Assembly (NCBI GenBank): GCA_030159075.1
Contig: BROG01000560.1
Location: 248,001 to 312,000 of the forward strand
DNA length: 64,000 nucleotides
Reading direction: 5' to 3'
Origin: Atrina japonica
Taxonomy: Eukaryota > Mollusca > Bivalvia > Pterioida > Pinnidae
A program made the translations under genes and the position numbers. The notes beneath the pieces are model-generated. The model did not search any database and was not told where the DNA came from. It saw nothing but the letters and a program-made list of their open reading frames with translations. Positions 36,521 through 46,456 of the stretch are shown piece by piece (the first letter of the stretch is position 1; every line of letters begins with the position of its first letter).

Positions 36521-36593
36521 AGAAATTTAGAAAAAGGAAACGCTTTTCTTTCGATTTCTGTTTTATATGCGCATGTCATTCTGGAAGGCGAAA

Positions 36594-36960
36594 TGGCGAC
36601 GTTCGGCGGATTTACGTGTTTATTTCAGAAGACGAAAAAGGCGACGTTCGGTGTGTTTTCGTGTTTATTTTACAAGGCGAAAAGGCGACGTTCGGCGGGT
36701 TTTCGTGAATATTTTACAAGGCGACGTTCGGCGGGTTTTAGCTTTTATTTTACAGGGCGAAAAGGCGACGTTCGGCGGGTTTTCGTGTTTGGACATAACA
36801 ACACGAAAAGGCGACAAAAAATACGCGTAAATTGTGAGATTTTTAAGAGCCTAAAACGGTGCCTTTTCGTGTTATCGCGTAGATAAATAATGACGACGAC
36901 CCGCAAAATGGCGGGCTTTCAAGTTAGAAATAACGCGAAATGGCAGAAATCAGCCACAAT
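36594..36960. repeat. 45-bp repeat GGCGACGTTCGGCGGGTTTT, five copies, with foldback-type right end
   Basis: Units start near 36594, 36640, 36685, 36720 and 36764 (45 bp, one 9-bp deletion), keeping three overlapping frames open. The right flank GAAATGGCAGAAATCAGCCA (36938-36957) matches the terminal repeat of the 12.26-kb foldback. No matching left terminus was found, so this looks like a truncated relative. Confidence 0.8.
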
Positions 36961-37005
36961 ATTGGATTGTCGATCAGGTGAAAACTCCATAGCGCTAAGT
37001 ACAGA

Positions 37006-37197
37006 AGCTTATTAGGGCCACACCAGCGCCCTTTAGTAATTTGTTATTACAAATTAATAAACGGCGCTGGTGTGCCGCAATAAGCTAAGTACAGGAGCTT
37101 ATTAGGGCCACACCAGCGCCCTTTAGTAATTTGTAATTACAAATTAATAATTTGTTATTACAAATTAATAAACGGCGCTGGTGTGCCGCAATAAGCT
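37006..37197. mobile_element. Two tandem hairpin MITEs
   Basis: Copy 1 (37006-37086) and copy 2 (37096-37197) each begin AGCTTATTAGGGCCACACCA and end TGGTGTGCCGCAATAAGCT. These form a near-perfect 25-bp stem around an AT-rich loop. AAGTACAG(A/G) precedes both copies, so tandem duplication of element plus flank is likely. Copy 2 has an extra 21-bp loop segment. Confidence 0.9.
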
Positions 37198-38350
37198 CCC
37201 GTAGCAAAGAACCAACAGCTGCGAGGAGTCAGCTGCATGCCACTCCCTACAGATGTGTATAGGAAAAAACATATGGCAACGGTACACCAGAAAACGCAAC
37301 ACCACGCACAGAACTCGTGATAAACACATTGAAGAATGCATGCCAGTCGACTGGCACATATTTTCGGCACACATACGAGCCTCTGTGCACCACGCCTCCA
37401 TATACTGCTACATTGCAGTGCAATGGGGTGGCGGCACACACAACGTTATGATTGATCTAGTCGTTATTCCACTCACTGCGATCACTGGAAAGAAGGAGAG
37501 AATAGGAAACGGAGGACTTGAATTATTTATTTTCCGGTCAAAAAGAAAAAGCCTTGGATAAGTCTGCTATAGGCCTATAGATAGCTTCTATCCGGACCTG
37601 CTCGGTCACCACATCTTTATTGGGCAAGCTACATCACTTTTTTTTTTTACAAAAACAATGAGACACAAACAAAATGTAGATCTATATCTACGTAAATAAT
37701 TAATAATAAAATGTCTGTTTTGACAGCTTTTTGCAGTCTATTTCTTCTTGCGGGTCAGTCGTTATACATGTGACAATAGAAAATTATGTTGTTATTCGAG
37801 AACTAAAGAACGATAACTCGTACAAACCATCCATGTGAAAACGATATCTTATCATAATGTCCCTTAAATTTTCTTTTTATGATAAACAACTAACACAAAT
37901 ATAGGATTGTAGCTCGATATATTATCACACACTCATATACAACGGGCATTATTCCATGACTGAATCTATAATTTCAGTACTGACTATATTAATGATTATA
38001 CATACAGTAATATAGGTCTACACATTAAATAATAACTACTTCAGGACTTACAATAATTATTACTTGGTGTATCAATTCCCATGAAAACGATGGCTTCATG
38101 TTTATCTACTTCTTTAGCAAAATGTCGGTTCCACAGAAGTGGATTTGGTGAAGTCCGGCTGAAAAATTTATCCTGAAATCTGAAAGTGATGGAATTTTGG
38201 ATCCACCGGCCAAACTCTGGAATATCATTTCCAGAGTAGGTCTAAAATGAGATATGAAACTGAATCTATTATTTTCTTGTTTTAACTCAGTGACTGCAAT
38301 TACGGTCACAAGTTTCGCGTCATGTACGTGACACAAACAACTTCGAGAAA
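37198..38350. other. No gene established
   Basis: 37200-37450 is GC-richer, with frames open on both strands (plus 37253-37561, 102 codons). Neither resembles a known protein. A perfect palindrome GCCAGTCGACTGGC sits at 37341. Confidence 0.4.
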
Positions 38351-38584
38351 ATGAACACCGGAAAAGGACCACCGTCCCTCCGCAAGTACATATTAACTGG
38401 CAAACTTTCTAAAAAAAGTCAGCTGAGGTTCCACTTGGAATCTGTACTGGCTAGAGGTGAGAGGCTTCATGGTTTGCTCTTCTTCTTCTCTAAAAGTTGT
38501 AAAGATAATGAAAAATATCATTAGTCTATCAATAATCTAATTTTTATTCCTTCAGATCGGTTCTGTATTATGTTTACTAGTTAG
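38351..38584 (+). other. Possible small two-exon gene or truncated first exons
   Basis: An ATG at 38351 opens MNTGKGPPSLRKYILTGKLS then KKSQLRFHLESVLAR to a donor CTAGAG|GTGAGA (exon end 38456). After a 99-bp intron, the acceptor ATTCCTTCAG|ATCGG (38556) joins in phase to give DRFCIIMFTS and a TAG at 38582. The basic, proline-containing N-terminus is more gene-like than chance, but I know no homologue. A palindromic MITE begins eight bases after the stop, so the second exon may be truncated by insertion or the reading may be fortuitous. Confidence 0.27.
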
Positions 38585-38591
38585 TAGTTAT

Positions 38592-38717
38592 AGGCAGCTC
38601 CATGGCGGGCATTTGAATTTTCGCCGCTAGGGGGCGGCACCAGTGGCGCTGTTTCATGACGTCATCAGAATGCTGGCTTCTGATTGGTCAATTCAAATGC
38701 CCGCCATGGAGCCGCCT
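38592..38717. mobile_element. Palindromic MITE, 126 bp
   Basis: The ends are inverted repeats of about 27 bp: GCTCCATGGCGGGCATTTGA at the left and its complement TCAAATGCCCGCCATGGAGC at the right, with one mismatch nearby. The centre carries a perfect CRE (38657) and a CCAAT box. I see no clear target duplication. Confidence 0.75.
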
Positions 38718-38718
38718 G

Positions 38719-38900
38719 TGACGTCATAACCAGAAGTGCGTCATACCGGAAGTGAGGTCGTAACGGAAGTGAGGTCATGTTGTCATGGCAATAAGGAGAA
38801 AGAACCAATCGTTGAGCTTGGAGGCGTGTCTATGACCGGAAGTGGAATGTTGTGGAGGCGGCCATCTTGGATAAGGAGCCAATAAGAGCCTTCGTTACAA
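38719..38900 (+). promoter_or_regulatory. Promoter-like cluster of ETS, CRE, CCAAT and YY1 motifs
   Basis: Within 180 bp I see a perfect CRE (TGACGTCA, 38719). There are three CGGAAGTG ETS/GABP-type sites (near 38747, 38764 and 38837), CCAAT boxes (about 38804 and 38879), and GCGGCCATCTTGG, which is the reverse of the YY1 AAGATGGCGGC element. No TATA box is evident. Downstream lies a good splice donor at 39052 (CG|GTGAGT), as expected for a TATA-less housekeeping promoter with a first non-coding exon. The target could be the CD225 gene 4.6 kb downstream; this is inference only. The region is GC-richer than its neighbours. Confidence 0.45.
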
Positions 38901-39346
38901 GAGGATGGGGTCACGTGAGGTCACGAGAAGTCAACGGTTAGAGAGAGAAGTTGGGTTTTTCCAGTTTTGGGTTGAGAGTGAATCTATTTTTAGAACCGAA
39001 ACTTTGGGTTTTTCCAGGTTTATGAAACCAGCAGTAGGTGTCGCCACCGTCGGTGAGTGTGCGCGAGAAGCGGTAGGCCGAGCTCGACTCTAGCTTGAAC
39101 TAAGGCTTGTACTAAGATTTGTAGAATATATACAAAGGGCGATCACTCTGTATAGACTATAGATGTGAGCCTTAGTACCTATACAGGCTATACAGAGTAG
39201 ATATCCCATGATTCCGTAGCCAAGATGGGTACCCTTCCTAACCTTCCTGTTTCAATACTCACCCTCCCTTTCTGGTTTAGTGCATACAACCCATATAAAG
39301 ACATCTCCCCTAGGACAAAAGGGGGATTACTCTGTATAGCCTGTAA

Positions 39347-39485
39347 CGTAATAGTGTGTGTAACACAACTCTATGAGACGTACGAGCTATAGAGATTCTA
39401 AGTAAGAGAAAATAAGGATACTAAGCGTAATAGTGTGTGTAACACAATTCTATGAGACGTACGAGCTATAGATATTCTAAGTAAA
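39347..39485. repeat. Two 79-bp tandem units
   Basis: CGTAATAGTGTGTGTAACAC starts at 39347 and 39426, each running through TATGAGACGTACGAGCTATA. Confidence 0.92.
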
Positions 39486-39486
39486 T

Positions 39487-39722
39487 AACTTGTCAACACA
39501 TAGCATCGAAAATAAAATATAGAAATGGAATTTTTGATAATGTAACAGCCGTAAGGTTAATCACCCGTATTTTTCAGGTTCTTTTTTGGTTACAAAGCGG
39601 GATGTGTTATTGATGTTACACTTGCTGTTCAATAAAATCTATACGATCACGAGCTGTTTATTGATTCTTAGTGAGCATCGCTTAGTGAAAAACAAAAACC
39701 TAAATGGAGAGTATCTATACAG
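39487..39722. repeat. Long direct repeat, left copy
   Basis: About 95% identical by eye to 39934-40184, with a 212-bp unique spacer between. It carries AACAGCCGTAAGGTTAATCA, GGGATGTGTTATTGATGTTA and an AATAAA in GTTCAATAAAATC. The layout resembles a very short terminal-repeat retroelement or a segmental duplication. Confidence 0.9.
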
Positions 39723-39933
39723 AAGCTATTTATAGAATTATTCTGTTACAACAGAAGACCAAGTGGCGTATAATGCAGTGTAATCGTTACTATCAGAGTC
39801 TACTGACGAAACTAAATCAGAGATTGGGGCAACTGAAACATCTGGTGTGGCTTGTGATAAATCGTAACATATACTTCGTGAAAAATGCAGGCAGGAAAAT
39901 AAATTACAAAATGAAGACATGTTTTGGATAAAC

Positions 39934-40184
39934 AACTTGTCAACACATAGCATCGAAAATAAAGTATAGAAATGGAATTTTGGATAATGTAACAGCCGCA
40001 AGGTCAATCACCCGTATTTCTCAGGTTCTTTTTTGGTTACAAAGCGGGATGTGTTATTGATGTTACACTTGCTGTTCAATAAAATATATACGATCACGAG
40101 CTGTTTATTGATTCTTAGTGGATTACACTTGTTGAACATCGCTTAGTGAAAAACAAAAACCTAAATGGAGAGTATCTATACAGA
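39934..40184. repeat. Long direct repeat, right copy
   Basis: Pair of 39487-39722, with a ~15-bp insertion (GATTACACTTGTTGA). The minus frame entering the spacer (40007-39738) reads SDLVSSVDSDSNDYTALYAT, which I cannot assign. Confidence 0.9.
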
Positions 40185-41869
40185 CTCTGAGAGCTCATTT
40201 GGCAACCGAACCTCGAAGAGTCAACATCGTCTCTGAGTCCTCTGAGTTCACCAAAACCACCATACAAAAATTAAATAAAAATAATTATAAATTTTAAAAC
40301 CAAAGAAAAAGATATTTAAACGCCCGTCATTTGTGACGCTTTTGTGTCAGTAACCATGACTGGGAGAGGTCGAGATAAATAATGTGATCAAACCTGCTCA
40401 ATCCTGTGTGGTGAAATAATACATGAATGTATGTTTAAATTGAACTCAAAGTCACACAGCTGATATGCACTAAAAAGTATAGGGTTAAAAATTCCTTGCA
40501 ATGATGGTGATTTGAAATCATTCTCTTTACAGTTTAGAAATGGTTTACACGAGTCAAATTTTTGTATTAATTAAATGTTTTCATAAAAAGTCCAATCGAG
40601 AATTTCATCTCCGAATTTTACGAAATTATATATATATAGACTCGTATTTTACTAAAACAAATCACAAATAAAAAAATAAATGAATAAATAAATTGATAGG
40701 TAGATATACAGACAGACAGACTGATAGATAGACAGATAGATTGCTAGCTAGCTTAGATATCTTGATAGATAGATAGATAGATAGATAACTTATATTTTCT
40801 ATATCACTGATAAAACATGTTATATATGTCTAGGTAAATTTCAAATGAATATTTCACTTTCGTAAAAATCTTTTCCAGTAGGACAAAAATTGATAATTAT
40901 TCGTTTTTAGTTGGTTTATACAGGTGGATGGAATTCAGGTGTGTGGTAGCCTACTGGTAGGCCTACGTGAAAATTACTTGATTACCCATGGACTACCCAC
41001 CCCCGCATGGTAATTCATCAGGAGTACCTGGGTATGGATACTCCACTAATGACAAAACAGTTTGGAATGTCGCACCGGAAAATACACCTGGAGCATGCGC
41101 AGACGTGAATTAAACCTGAAGAAAAATACAGGTGAAGCGGAAGTGTCCATTACAAACAAGAGATACCAAATCTTATCAATTTGTAGACAGCTTTTTCTCG
41201 GAGTAATGTAAAAGGTTTGTACTTAATAATGTTTTAAAAGAAAATGTAAAACACCTGGAAATATGAAACAGGTAAAAATCGCAATTAACGACCAAGTAGC
41301 AGTCATTTTCACTGCTGGTAGGTCCTGTCAAAATTCAAATACAACTAGGGAATCTTCTACAGCGATTAAATCGAGAAAATGAAAAAAGACTAATAATAAC
41401 AATTTTAGATTCGTATTTTAATTATTGCAAATATGCTGGTGTTTTTATTCTATCTCTACGGTGTTAAATACATAAGTACGAAAGTTTTGATATTTTGTAA
41501 TATCGAGAACACACGCCTGTTGTTGATAAAGGCGTGTTATGGATATATGAAGACTTGATTATACACTGTTTATTTTACTCTAGTCTTAAAATTTTACTTT
41601 GATTTTGCAATAAAACTTTAGAAAAAACTTATGTTATCGGGGTAATTACATCTTCATTTAATGCAGATCGATGAATTAAGCCAAAGTTCTGCAACAATTT
41701 TAAAGGTATAGATAGCCTACATCTGTAGTGTACTAACAGTAACAGGATAGTACTTTGTCTGAATTAATTAATGTCAACCCAAAAAATTGAAGGTGAAGAT
41801 CTACAAATGTTGACCTGTGCTATAGACTCATGCCAACACATTGACAGGTTCTTCACATTCCACACTTGA
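40185..41869. other. No coding gene; possible CD225 5' exon; GATA/GACA tract
   Basis: A (GATA)n/(GACA)n-rich segment lies at 40700-40790. Near 41138 a GCGGAAGTG site precedes a pyrimidine-rich CTTTTTCTCGG and a possible donor at 41214, a candidate start for the CD225 transcript. Confidence 0.4.
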
Positions 41870-42220
41870 GCGGGTGCAGTGGTCTAGTGATAGAGCATTC
41901 TACTCACAAGCCTAGATTCCATGTTAAATTCCCAGTAGGCCAGCTACCGGGTCATACAAAAGCTACAAGGTCATACTAAATACCTTTAAAATGTTTTGTA
42001 GTGATTGTAACTCCTTTGTCTAACACTCAGCATACAAATTTAAGTGTAAGTCACAGGTTGTTGGGATGAGACTTAAAACTGAGTTCCCTTGTCATGGCAC
42101 ATAAAAGAACCCTCACTGCATTGACATCAGTCCATAGCACATGTCAAAATTTGTTGCACTTTACCTGAAGCTGGTGATGTCTCAATTCTTGATGTAAAAC
42201 AACTTACAAACATGCTAGGC
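41870..42220 (+). mobile_element. tRNA-derived SINE, diverged copy
   Basis: The head GTGGTCTAGTGATAGAGCAT is A-box-like and TTAAATTCCCAGTAG is a decayed B box. The body AAAAGAACCCTCACTGCATT and GTCAAAATTTGTTGCACTTT and the tail AAACAACTTACAAACATGC match the order at 22.4 kb. Confidence 0.75.
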
Positions 42221-42289
42221 CTACCAACATAACATTATGCAGAACATTGATTTTAAGTTTTCGTTGAATGAACCTAGTGTTAGTCCGGT

Positions 42290-42465
42290 TTTATGTGCTG
42301 GGCACTAATTTTATACATGTATGCTTGGCGCTAATGTTGAATGAACAGTTGTTACCTGTTTTACATCCTGGGCGCTAATGTTGAAGGAACAGTTGTTACC
42401 TGTTTTACATCCTGGGTGCGAATGTTGAACCAACATTTGTTACCTGTTGTATATGCCAAGAAGTA
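42290..42465. repeat. Three ~57-bp tandem units
   Basis: AACAGTTGTTACCTGTTTTA, then CATCCTGGGCGCTAATGTTGA, repeats with decay toward both ends. Confidence 0.88.
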
Positions 42466-42517
42466 AAGCTTCACATTTTGAACTATGGCATATAGTAATA
42501 TAGCGATACCACAATGA

Positions 42518-42650
42518 GTGTTAGTTGCTTATCATGTTTATATAACTCGAGTTAGTTAATTTTCAAAATCTGAAAAGGCACGAGGTTTAACTAGTGTCTT
42601 TTCAAATTTTGAAAATTAACGTAAATGAGAGTTAAATAAACATGATAATC
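42518..42650. mobile_element. Palindromic MITE, about 130 bp
   Basis: The left arm TTATCATGTTTATATAACTC, then TTAATTTTCAAAATCTGAAA, is mirrored by TTTCAAATTTTGAAAATTAA and GAGTTAAATAAACATGATAA. Confidence 0.8.
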
Positions 42651-43264
42651 AATTTACAGGGGTTGTTGAATCTTTTTCTACCATAACTGAAAACCACTAA
42701 TTGGTAATATGGATTATTAGCTACATCATGTTTAGACATTATCAGGTTCAGACTCTCATGATCCCATCAAACTTTTAAGTTGCTTCAATCTCCAGACTGC
42801 ATCAATATGTCAAAGGTACAAGATACAAAACCCAATATTGTAATTTGTTAGAGACTTCGATCAATAACGGACCTCTTTCCTCACAAATACTTCAATTTCC
42901 AACTTTGACCGCTGACAACTGGTCTGACACAACTTCATGTGCAAACATTTCATTACAGTAGTCGTGCGGGCTCTGCCATAAATTGAGATTTATTCAGCCC
43001 CGTTGGTATTTGTAAATGCTAATAACTGCAGCTACGTTTATACCAACCGCTTGAGAGTGGTATAACAACATAAGTTATCGTAAAGATCACCTTTAACCAG
43101 CACAAGTTCAAGTCCCGTTTGAACTGCAGCTAATTTTGTGGGGAAGTTTGTCAGTTTACTTGTTGAGTTATTCCCTTCATACTTAGTTACTAGAAATCTT
43201 CCTCCAGCATTCAAAACTAGCTACCATTATATGGCGGAAATATCCTTGAGCATGGTGTTTTGTT

Positions 43265-43540
43265 TGTTAATTGTTGTTTAATGTCCCACTTAAGAATATT
43301 TCACTCATATGGAGACGTCACCAAATACAAGTGAAGGACTTCAAATTTTGGCCTATGCTCTGAACTAACCCCATTGAGAAATGAGGGTTCTTTAATGTGC
43401 TGACACCTACTGTGACAAAGGACCTAAGTTTTTACTGTCTTATCCGAAGGACAGGAAACCAATCTGCCGCTTTCTGGACTCAAACTCATGACCACACGAT
43501 CACAAGTCGAGCACGCTACCAACTGAGCCAGGCTGGCTCT
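43265..43540 (-). mobile_element. tRNA-derived SINE, reverse copy, just upstream of the CD225 coding exon
   Basis: The minus strand reads GGCTCAGTTGGTAGCGTGCT (A box), TGAGTTTGAGTCC (B box), then TTAAAGAACCCTCATTTCTC, CATATGAGTGAAATATTCTT and a tail ACATTAAACAACAATTAAC. About 80% identical by eye to 22380-22660. Confidence 0.88.
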
Positions 43541-43648
43541 TGAGCATGGCTTAAACCAACAATAAAATTTAATTATTAATAACATAATCATGAAGTTTTT
43601 AACCAAACTGTGTTAAAGTTTATTAACTTTATTTCATTTTTTTTTCAG

Positions 43649-43681
43649 GAATAATCATACGTAAGAGGAAACAGAATAACA
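43649..43681 (+). other. 5' UTR part of the first CD225 coding exon
   Basis: A strong acceptor (T-rich tract then CAG at 43646-43648) precedes 33 untranslated bases and the ATG at 43682. So at least one non-coding exon must lie upstream. Candidates are a possible exon ending at the donor near 41214 (AAAG|GTTTGT), preceded by a GCGGAAGTG ETS-type site at about 41138, or one ending at the stronger donor at 39052 (CG|GTGAGT) below the promoter-like cluster at 38.7-38.9 kb. RNA reads would decide. Confidence 0.6.
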
Positions 43682-44912
43682 ATGACAACATATTCAGGTG
43701 CTACGACAGGAACTTTGGGGCCCGATTATTTTGAGGCCTCAAACAAATGGAGCAAAGAAATCCTGGTCACAAAAGACCCTGTGTTTGTTAACAAAACTGT
43801 TATAAATGGACATTATATTGGCAGAAAACCACATAATTACCTCCCTTTAGCTATAGCAGTAACCATCTTCAATCCAGTTCTTGGTCCGGTTGCTATTTTA
43901 TTTGCAAGTAAGTATACATGTAGCTTATATGAATCAAGACATACTTGACATTTACTACTGCCCCACATGTCCACAAAATATATAGTGGTGTTGATGTTTA
44001 CCAAAGATACATGTATTTTATTTTCTTCAAAGTGGTTCTTGTCAAGTACATATATTCGACAGGTCGAGTCACATACATGTATCTTAAAGTACAATTTCCT
44101 TGAATTTATTCTTTTCACTTTTGTCTTAGGATTATGATTGTATATTGATGTTTTGTCAACATTATGATTATATTTTCATTGTTAACTCATCAACCCCTGA
44201 AAAATAATGGACTCTTCTGTAAATAAATGATTTAAGCCAGTCTGAACGTGTTTTTAGGGGTCAATGAGTTAAACTTGATGTAAATTCTAATATTCATGTG
44301 ATTTTAAACATCTATATGATAATTTTATCAAAGTTTTTGGATGCTTACAAACTTGGCTCTGAATCTACATGTACAGTATAGCGTGTCATTAAAAAAACTT
44401 TCATGAAAGACCACCTGTCATGTAAAATCAGATTCTGAAAACCACTTGTTTAAATAATCTTTTAAGTAAAACCTCTTTTGTGGTGGTCTCTCAAGACAGG
44501 TTCACTGTAGTAGCAAGAACCAGAGACGGAGTAGAATACACACAACGTGTAATGAACGTAAACAGTATTTCTACCTTTGATGACTACTGGCATGTTTTAC
44601 TAAAAATATTGATTTCCAAATCTTGCATGGTAAAACTGTAAAAGGAGCAATAATAGACAACAATATAAATATAATCAATTTCCATATCCGGAATTACTTG
44701 ACTGAGTTTTACTCTAAACCTGGCCAATTTTCTTTCTTTTTCCAGTAATGTCAAACAGGTCCTACTACGACGGCGATCTGAAATTTGCACAGAAATGGGC
44801 AGCGTATGCATTTATGGTCAGCATGTTCACTCTTGGTATATCTTTGATCTTGTACACTGCCATCGGGTTTTCCATCAGTAACATAGGAACAAAGGGAGGT
44901 CATACGCCCTAA
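43682..44912 (+). CDS. CD225/dispanin family membrane protein (IFITM-like fold), two coding exons
   Basis: Coding exons are 43682-43907 and 44746-44912, giving 130 residues. The donor is GCAA|GTAAGT and the acceptor is a pyrimidine tract ending TTTTTCCAG|TAATG. The split codon (phase 1) becomes Ile76. The protein has a polar N-terminus (1-50), then HNYLPLAIAVTIFNPVLGP (51-69) leading into a first hydrophobic segment (about 53-77). A conserved-type loop follows (78-95, SYYDGDLKFAQKWA), then a second hydrophobic segment (96-118) and a short polar tail. The HNYL start, the P-x-LGP-x-A pattern, the Y-x-x-GD-x-x-x-A loop and the 838-bp intron inside the domain fit the CD225/dispanin family (IFITM, PRRT, SYNDIG relatives). 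Members are small vesicle or plasma-membrane proteins. Which subfamily, and any antiviral or trafficking role, cannot be told from sequence alone. The first ATG after the 5' UTR acceptor (43649) was taken as start. A poly(A) signal lies at 45098. Confidence 0.9.
44183..44274. mobile_element. ~90-bp palindromic MITE family (CAACCCCTGAAAA), copy 1, in the CD225 intron
   Basis: Ends TTAACTCATCAACCCCTGAA and TTTTTAGGGGTCAATGAGTT are inverted repeats, with AATGGACTCTTCTGTAAAT inside. Confidence 0.8.
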
Positions 44913-45097
44913 CAGTGACCTCTGGTGGCAAAATATATCGGCTGCAGGATCAGAATCAACTTGTTTCCATATTACATAATGTTATCAGACTATTTTTGTT
45001 ACACTACTGTTATTTTTATCTCTGATGGGCACCCTTTTTTGGTTCTTTTTCACTGGTGCTTTTAATGTAAGATTTTAACTACAGTAAACAGAAGAGA

Positions 45098-45103
45098 AAT
45101 AAA
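45098..45103 (+). terminator. Polyadenylation signal AATAAA of the CD225 gene
   Basis: The first canonical AATAAA downstream of the stop codon lies 186 bases after it, and is the likely signal. Further AATAAA hexamers lie near 45522, so a longer 3' UTR is possible. Confidence 0.55.
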
Positions 45104-45362
45104 ATAGATGATGAAATGAAACCTCAATTGCAATGTATATACAGATTACATTAATTTAGTCAATACCATGTATGATTACCCTGGGTTTAAAACTTATTCA
45201 GGTTTGATATTTTAAAATCATAGTATTTAGTGATTTCTATTTTGTTTTCTCTCCACATTATTTATATCTTGTATATATATTACATCATCGTAAATAACTT
45301 TGTTATTGGTCCCTAGTGATCAGAGAAAGAGTATATAACCTGTCACTAGAAAATTGAGCATT

Positions 45363-45452
45363 GAACTCATTCACCCCCAAAGACACATTTGGAGTGGTCT
45401 AAGTCATTGATTTGGAGATGAGTCCATTGTTTTTCAGGGGTTGATGAGTCGA
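45363..45452. mobile_element. ~90-bp palindromic MITE family, copy 2
   Basis: TGAACTCATTCACCCCCAAA to TTTTTCAGGGGTTGATGAGT, in the opposite orientation to copy 1 (GAGTCCATTGTTTTTCAGGG). Confidence 0.8.
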
Positions 45453-46195
45453 CAATCAGAACATTTTAGAATTACAGCTAGGCTCCAATATAATATTGAA
45501 TATACAAAATGTTGAAAAATAAATTTGAAAAAAAATGACCTGAAGTCACTTATCTAATGGCTGATCTTAAATAAATAGTTGATAGAATTTAAATGTTTCT
45601 ATAGTTCTGATAAAGATAGAATTTTAATGATTTCCTATACTGTACTAATCAGATACCAATTCTCGCCAACTTACATTATTTTACCTGATATTTTATGGTT
45701 TGTCTGAGAAATTAATTTTTTCTTTCCATTCGTCTATCAGAACGGTGTATTGTCTTGGAAACGCCAAAAAATCTGCGAAAGTATACCATGTTTGCATGCT
45801 CCAAAGGAGTTGAGGATCACCGATACCTGACAAGAATTGGTCGCTGACCAGTACACTTAGATATACAAATGTAGACTGGGGGTTTTGGTTGTTTTCACAG
45901 CTATAATGTAAGACACAAAAGAAATTGATTTATTTTACATAATCTTGTTACATTTCATTGTATTAGCACAGTAGAACCATTGTATGGTAACACGATATAT
46001 TACTACTATTCAAAATAGTTGTTTGTATGCAGTATTGCCATGGTTACTAAGATGGAAGCTCTGTTTATGGATCTGGATATTTGTCTATTTCATCACCATA
46101 ATAATTCATTTCACAAACATGATACACATCACATCAATTTCACTCAACTTAGTGTCTATTTTTTTGTTGATAACATTTGTTTTCCAAATTTGTAT

Positions 46196-46196
46196 A

Positions 46197-46229
<33 letters not shown>
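46196..46229. repeat. (TA)n microsatellite
   Basis: A TA run just before the MITE at 46256. The frames across it are AT artefacts. Confidence 0.95.
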
Positions 46230-46234
<5 letters not shown>

Positions 46235-46255
46235 TTTAGTGCTTACAGTTGTAAG

Positions 46256-46456
46256 CAGTGGTGGATTTAAGGGGGTGTGAAGTCCAAGTCTAGACCCACT
46301 ATGTTATGTAATTAAATTATTTTTTACAACACAGTTCCTTCCTAATTATCTTTTTAAATGAGTAAAAGAAAGGAAAAAAATGCTCTATCCCACTTAATTT
46401 CATATTTATTGGTTATTGGAACACACCCCTCTCGAGTGAAATCCTGGATCCACCAC
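46256..46456. mobile_element. MITE with CAGTGGTGGAT ends (hAT-like terminus)
   Basis: The left CAGTGGTGGATTTAAGGGGG and right CCCCTCTCGAGTGAAATCCT then GGATCCACCAC are complementary. GCAGTGGNGGATCCAGG is a widespread terminal motif of non-autonomous hAT-type elements. Confidence 0.7.

Noticed and set aside
36445..36886. Three overlapping frames of 87-97 codons rich in Arg/Gly/Phe
   Set aside because: Product of the 45-bp (15-codon) tandem repeat.
37158..37561. Opposing frames of 60-102 codons in a GC-richer patch
   Set aside because: Open on both strands at once, no domain, no splice context; composition alone explains it.
45984..46280. 98-codon hydrophobic frame
   Set aside because: Ends through a (TA)n microsatellite and a MITE terminus; no support for coding.
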